A program made the translations under genes and the position numbers. 64,000 bases of DNA from Saururus chinensis (taxonomy: Eukaryota > Streptophyta > Magnoliopsida > Piperales > Saururaceae), in NCBI GenBank assembly GCA_035235625.1, contig CP141149.1, positions 31,489,753-31,553,752 of the forward strand. Direction: 5' to 3'. Numbering within the stretch: position 1 is the first letter of the stretch; every line of letters starts with the position of its first letter. Below, piece by piece: positions 61,501-64,000 of this stretch. The notes beneath the pieces were generated by a model. The model ran no database searches. It saw only the letters and a program-made list of their open reading frames with translations, and was not told the origin of the DNA.

Positions 61501-61790
61501 GTCAATCCAATGATAAATACAAAGCTTGTGCAGATAAACATCGACGAACAGTTGATTTTGCTGAAGGGGATCTGGTCATGATCCATTTAAGCAAGGAAAG
61601 ATTACCTGTACATTACCATGGAAAATTGAAAGCAAGAAAATTCGGACCTTGTCAAATTTTATAGAAACTTGGTGAAAATGCCTATTCTGTCGATCTCCCA
61701 TCTGATCTACATATTTCTAACACTTTCAATGTTTGGGATTTGACCCTTTTTCATTCGGTAGAAATTGATGAATTGAAAGGATAATTTTAG
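58505..61790 (+). pseudogene. pol region of the second Ty3/gypsy element
   Basis: The protease motif VIVDGGCTENL is at about 58597 (DGG where DSG/DTG is usual). RT from about 59270 has MCVDSRAINKITVK and KVDLRSGYHQI; a TAA at 59591 breaks it and the catalytic YFDD is at 59741-59752. A frameshift follows at about 59765. RNase H has [16 protein letters not shown] near 60165. The integrase zinc finger includes GHVGRDKTLELVKHRYYWP near 60745 with CVKQCFISQQYKG, in which the usual CxxC second Cys is replaced (CFIS). Core motifs are MDFVLGL near 60934, TSDKDNRF near 61115 and DGQTE near 61215. The tail ends SVEIDELKG near 61770 with no chromodomain. About ten stops make it inactive. Confidence 0.9.
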
Positions 61791-61824
61791 TTCGAGGACG
61801 AACTTTCAGTTTACCAGAGGCAAT

Positions 61825-62386
61825 TGATGCAGGAGCATAATTGGATTGAAATATTATGTCTAGTTTAGTCAAGGAATGTTATTTGATTCAGACAATTCGT
61901 CGAACACTTATATCAAGTGTTAGTTAGATGAAGGGCAAATCCGGTAACTACTAATGGGATGTAAGTTGTACATTGTTATCTCGAGGGTCTTTAAGACATT
62001 TTATTAAAAACATACTGGCCGTTAATTCTGTTAGTCTTCTTCATCCTTTGAACACCGGAACGGTAAGGGGTTAACAGAGATTGCGAAGAATTGCTCACGT
62101 CGTCAAATTCAAATACAGAACTCCGTCAAGATTATCAAAGATTGTCTGTTAGTATAAATAGTCTTCTATAATAGAAGTTCAGTAGTTGTTGAATGTATAA
62201 CTTTCTGTAATTGGATTTTTTTTCAATAGAGGGTATTATCCATGGGCTCTGTTTCTGAGCTGAACTGACAGTTCTTCGAGATGGAGAACTTTAGTTGATT
62301 TCCTTTCTGTAATTATTTCCTTTTAAATTAATGAAATTCAAAAGAGTTTGTTTCGAAAATTCTGTTTTTATTTGTGCGCTGCATCA
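61825..62386 (+). repeat. Right LTR of the second Ty3/gypsy element (562 bp)
   Basis: Matches 56669-57230 over its full length with scattered substitutions and no net length change. Just upstream, AGTTCGAGGACGAAC (61791-61805) is a conserved pre-LTR motif of plant Ty3/gypsy elements, and ACCAGAGGCAA is the nearest purine-rich tract. Confidence 0.95.
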
Positions 62387-62391
62387 TAAAC

Positions 62392-62980
62392 TTTTAAAGG
62401 GGCTCTTGGTTTATGCTCCCTCTGTCCCATATTAATATTAATAGCTCTATTTTTGAAAAAATTATCCCTCTCAAAAGTTATTTTTCATTCTCTTGACGGA
62501 TACCCCTAAGGAAGTTCATGTCGGAGGTAAGAAATATCTCGAAGCTGTTGATAAATTTTGAAGATCATCATTAACATGAGCTGTTCAGCTCGGAATTTCA
62601 TTGTGAAGCGTGTGATTATAATGACATATCTCAAACAACATGCTTCAAAATTTGCACGAGTCTCTATCTCCATTCAACATATGGGGCCGCCAAGGTAGCA
62701 GTGTGCGGCTGCCAAAGTATGGGCTGAAGAAATGAGTTTGTGGTGTGCACTCAGTAAATCACCTTCAACAATAAGTAAAATAGCCAAAAAGATTTGGCGG
62801 CATACCTTAATAACGCGGACTGGGAAAGGTCTTATGGGAGGGGGGTATTATAGTAAAAAAACAAGGCTGTCGGATGACATTTTGCTAGAAGAAGATCGCA
62901 GCAAGTTCCCGTAGAATTTTGCGCGGTGATTCATGATTGCGAGCCGAGCTCCCTGAAACAAATCGAGTTTCTCGTTCATC
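62392..62980 (+). promoter_or_regulatory. Upstream region of the MPP alpha gene, with a Stowaway-like remnant
   Basis: Lies between the retrotransposon and the MPP alpha start codon. CTCCCTCTGTCCCATATTAAT at 62416-62436 looks like one end of a Stowaway MITE, but no matching second end or TA flank was found. The retrotransposon target duplication ends only about 590 bp before the ATG, so the native promoter is probably within this stretch. No clear TATA box. Confidence 0.45.
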
Positions 62981-63988
62981 ATGTACAGAACTGCGGCCTG
63001 GAGACTCAGAGCTCTCAAGGTAATTCTATACACAAATTTACAATCTCTCGAATTGCTTTCCCATATTAGATTGAAGGATCTTAATGTGGATTCACATCAT
63101 ATGCCGTCGTTGTAGTCTTACACGGGTTGATTCTCTTCCTATCTAGTCATCATCTGTTAGATGAGTAAGAAGTTACCCGGATGTTGATGTTGATATATTA
63201 TGTCCTTTGCATTCGATCAGCATCTGGGTTTTATTAATTCATCGACATTTCTAGTCATTGCAATCATTCATCTTTGTGAAAAAATCAAATGGTTGTGACA
63301 TACATATTTCCTGATTATGTATGTTTGACGCATTTTCGATGTCTGCAGAGCCGTGCCCATGATAGTACGGTTTGGACTAGATGTGCCAGCACAAGTGTTG
63401 CGGAAAGATCCTCTTCTGGCGGTTTCTTCAGTTGGCTTACTGGCGGGAATTCGAGACAGCTTCCACCTCTTGATTATCCGCTTCCTGGTGTGACTCTTCC
63501 ACCTTCTTTGCCAGATTATGTAGAACCAGGGAAAACGATAATTACTACTCTTCCCAATGGTGTTAAGATTGCCTCACAGACATCGGCAGTATGCTTTTCT
63601 TCTCCTCTTTCTGTTAGCATGACAATGTTTATCATCTCTCTCTCTCTCTCTCTTTTTCGTCATAGCAATTTGATTTGTGCCTCTTTACTAGACTCCTGAT
63701 GCTTCAATTGGATTGTACGTGGACTGCGGATCTGTGTATGAAACACCAGCTTCAAGTGGTGTGTCACACCTTCTGGAGCGCATGGCCTTCAAGACAACAA
63801 CAAACCGTAGTCATCTAAGGATTATACGTGAAGTTGAAGCAATTGGAGGAAATGTAACAGCTTCAGCATCTCGTGAACAGATGAGCTATACTTACGATGC
63901 CCTTAAGACATATGTGCCTGAAATGGTTGAGGTGCTTATTGATGCTGTAAGAAATCCGGCCTTCCTCGATTGGGAGGTCAATGAGCAG
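62981..63988 (+). CDS. Mitochondrial processing peptidase alpha subunit, partial (exons 1-3)
   Basis: Alpha subunit of the matrix processing peptidase. In plants it is built into the cytochrome bc1 complex as a core protein and binds presequences that the beta subunit cleaves. Exons: 62981-63019, 63349-63588, 63692-63988, all phase 0 with GT-AG borders, giving 192 codons so far. A donor at 63989 shows the gene continues beyond the window. The N-terminus MYRTAAWRLRALK followed by Arg- and Ser-rich sequence is a mitochondrial presequence. DYPLPGVTLPPSLPDYVEPGK and TTLPNGVKIA match plant MPP alpha. Exon 3 contains IGLYVDCGSIYETP-like sequence and HLLERMAFKTT. Where catalytic beta subunits have HxxEH, this reads HLLER, as expected for the non-catalytic alpha subunit. 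The ATG is supported by close similarity to the Arabidopsis N-terminus. Confidence 0.95.
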
Positions 63989-64000
63989 GTATCTTTAACT

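Larger units (their letters stand above)
56669..62386 (+). mobile_element. Ty3/gypsy retrotransposon, complete structure, decayed
   Basis: 5,718-bp element with two 562-bp LTRs that begin TGATGCAGGAGC and end CGCTGCATCA. The termini are inverted (TGATGCA/TGCATCA). Flanks are TAAAT (56664-56668) and TAAAC (62387-62391), a target duplication with one change. The primer site TGGTATCAAAGC at 57234-57245 matches the initiator-Met type (one difference from TGGTATCAGAGC). Domain order is gag, zinc knuckle, protease, RT, RNase H, integrase. No chromodomain is visible after the integrase, so it differs from the chromovirus at 20-32 kb. LTRs are about 95 percent identical by eye. Many stops and at least one frameshift disable it. 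Confidence 0.95.

Overview
This 64 kb window is nuclear DNA of a flowering plant. The evidence is intron-rich genes with GT-AG splice sites, a plant-type HAD acid phosphatase, the endosomal J-domain protein GRV2/RME-8, the mitochondrial processing peptidase alpha subunit, Ty3/gypsy retrotransposons with plant-type features, and Stowaway, hAT and Mutator-type MITEs. The GC-rich first exon of the phosphatase and an F-box/DUF295 relic would suit a monocot, but that is only a guess.

Layout, left to right. (1) 1-8.8 kb, minus strand: a partial acid phosphatase gene (exons 1-2; the last exon is outside the window) and a complete seven-exon secretory-pathway cyclophilin. (2) 8.8-20.3 kb: a gene-poor, repeat-rich block. 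It holds two nested solo LTRs, each with a perfect 5-bp target duplication, and a frameshifted F-box/DUF295 pseudogene. (3) 20.3-31.8 kb: a complete but decayed chromodomain Ty3/gypsy element (chromovirus). Its reverse transcriptase is split by a 5.1 kb solo LTR that carries several minisatellites. (4) 31.8-49.5 kb, plus strand: a complete 22-exon GRV2/RME-8 gene of 2597 codons. A TATA-like box lies only about 30 bp from the chromovirus edge. Two introns carry Stowaway MITEs. (5) 49.5-56.7 kb: an intergenic transposon graveyard with a palindromic 9-bp-TSD MITE, a 454-bp hAT MITE, a rotted hAT transposase and an RNase H-like relic. (6) 56.7-62.4 kb: a second Ty3/gypsy element with 562-bp LTRs. 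(7) 63.0-64.0 kb, plus strand: the first three exons of mitochondrial processing peptidase alpha, running off the window.

The host genes are unrelated housekeeping genes and form no pathway together. Acid phosphatase and cyclophilin enter the secretory pathway, GRV2 acts on endosomes, and MPP acts in mitochondria. The most informative structure is the layered transposon history. At least four insertions can be ordered and bounded exactly by their target duplications. Three long solo LTRs appear to belong to one lineage for which no internal coding region is present here. I found no evidence of a wholly new gene system.
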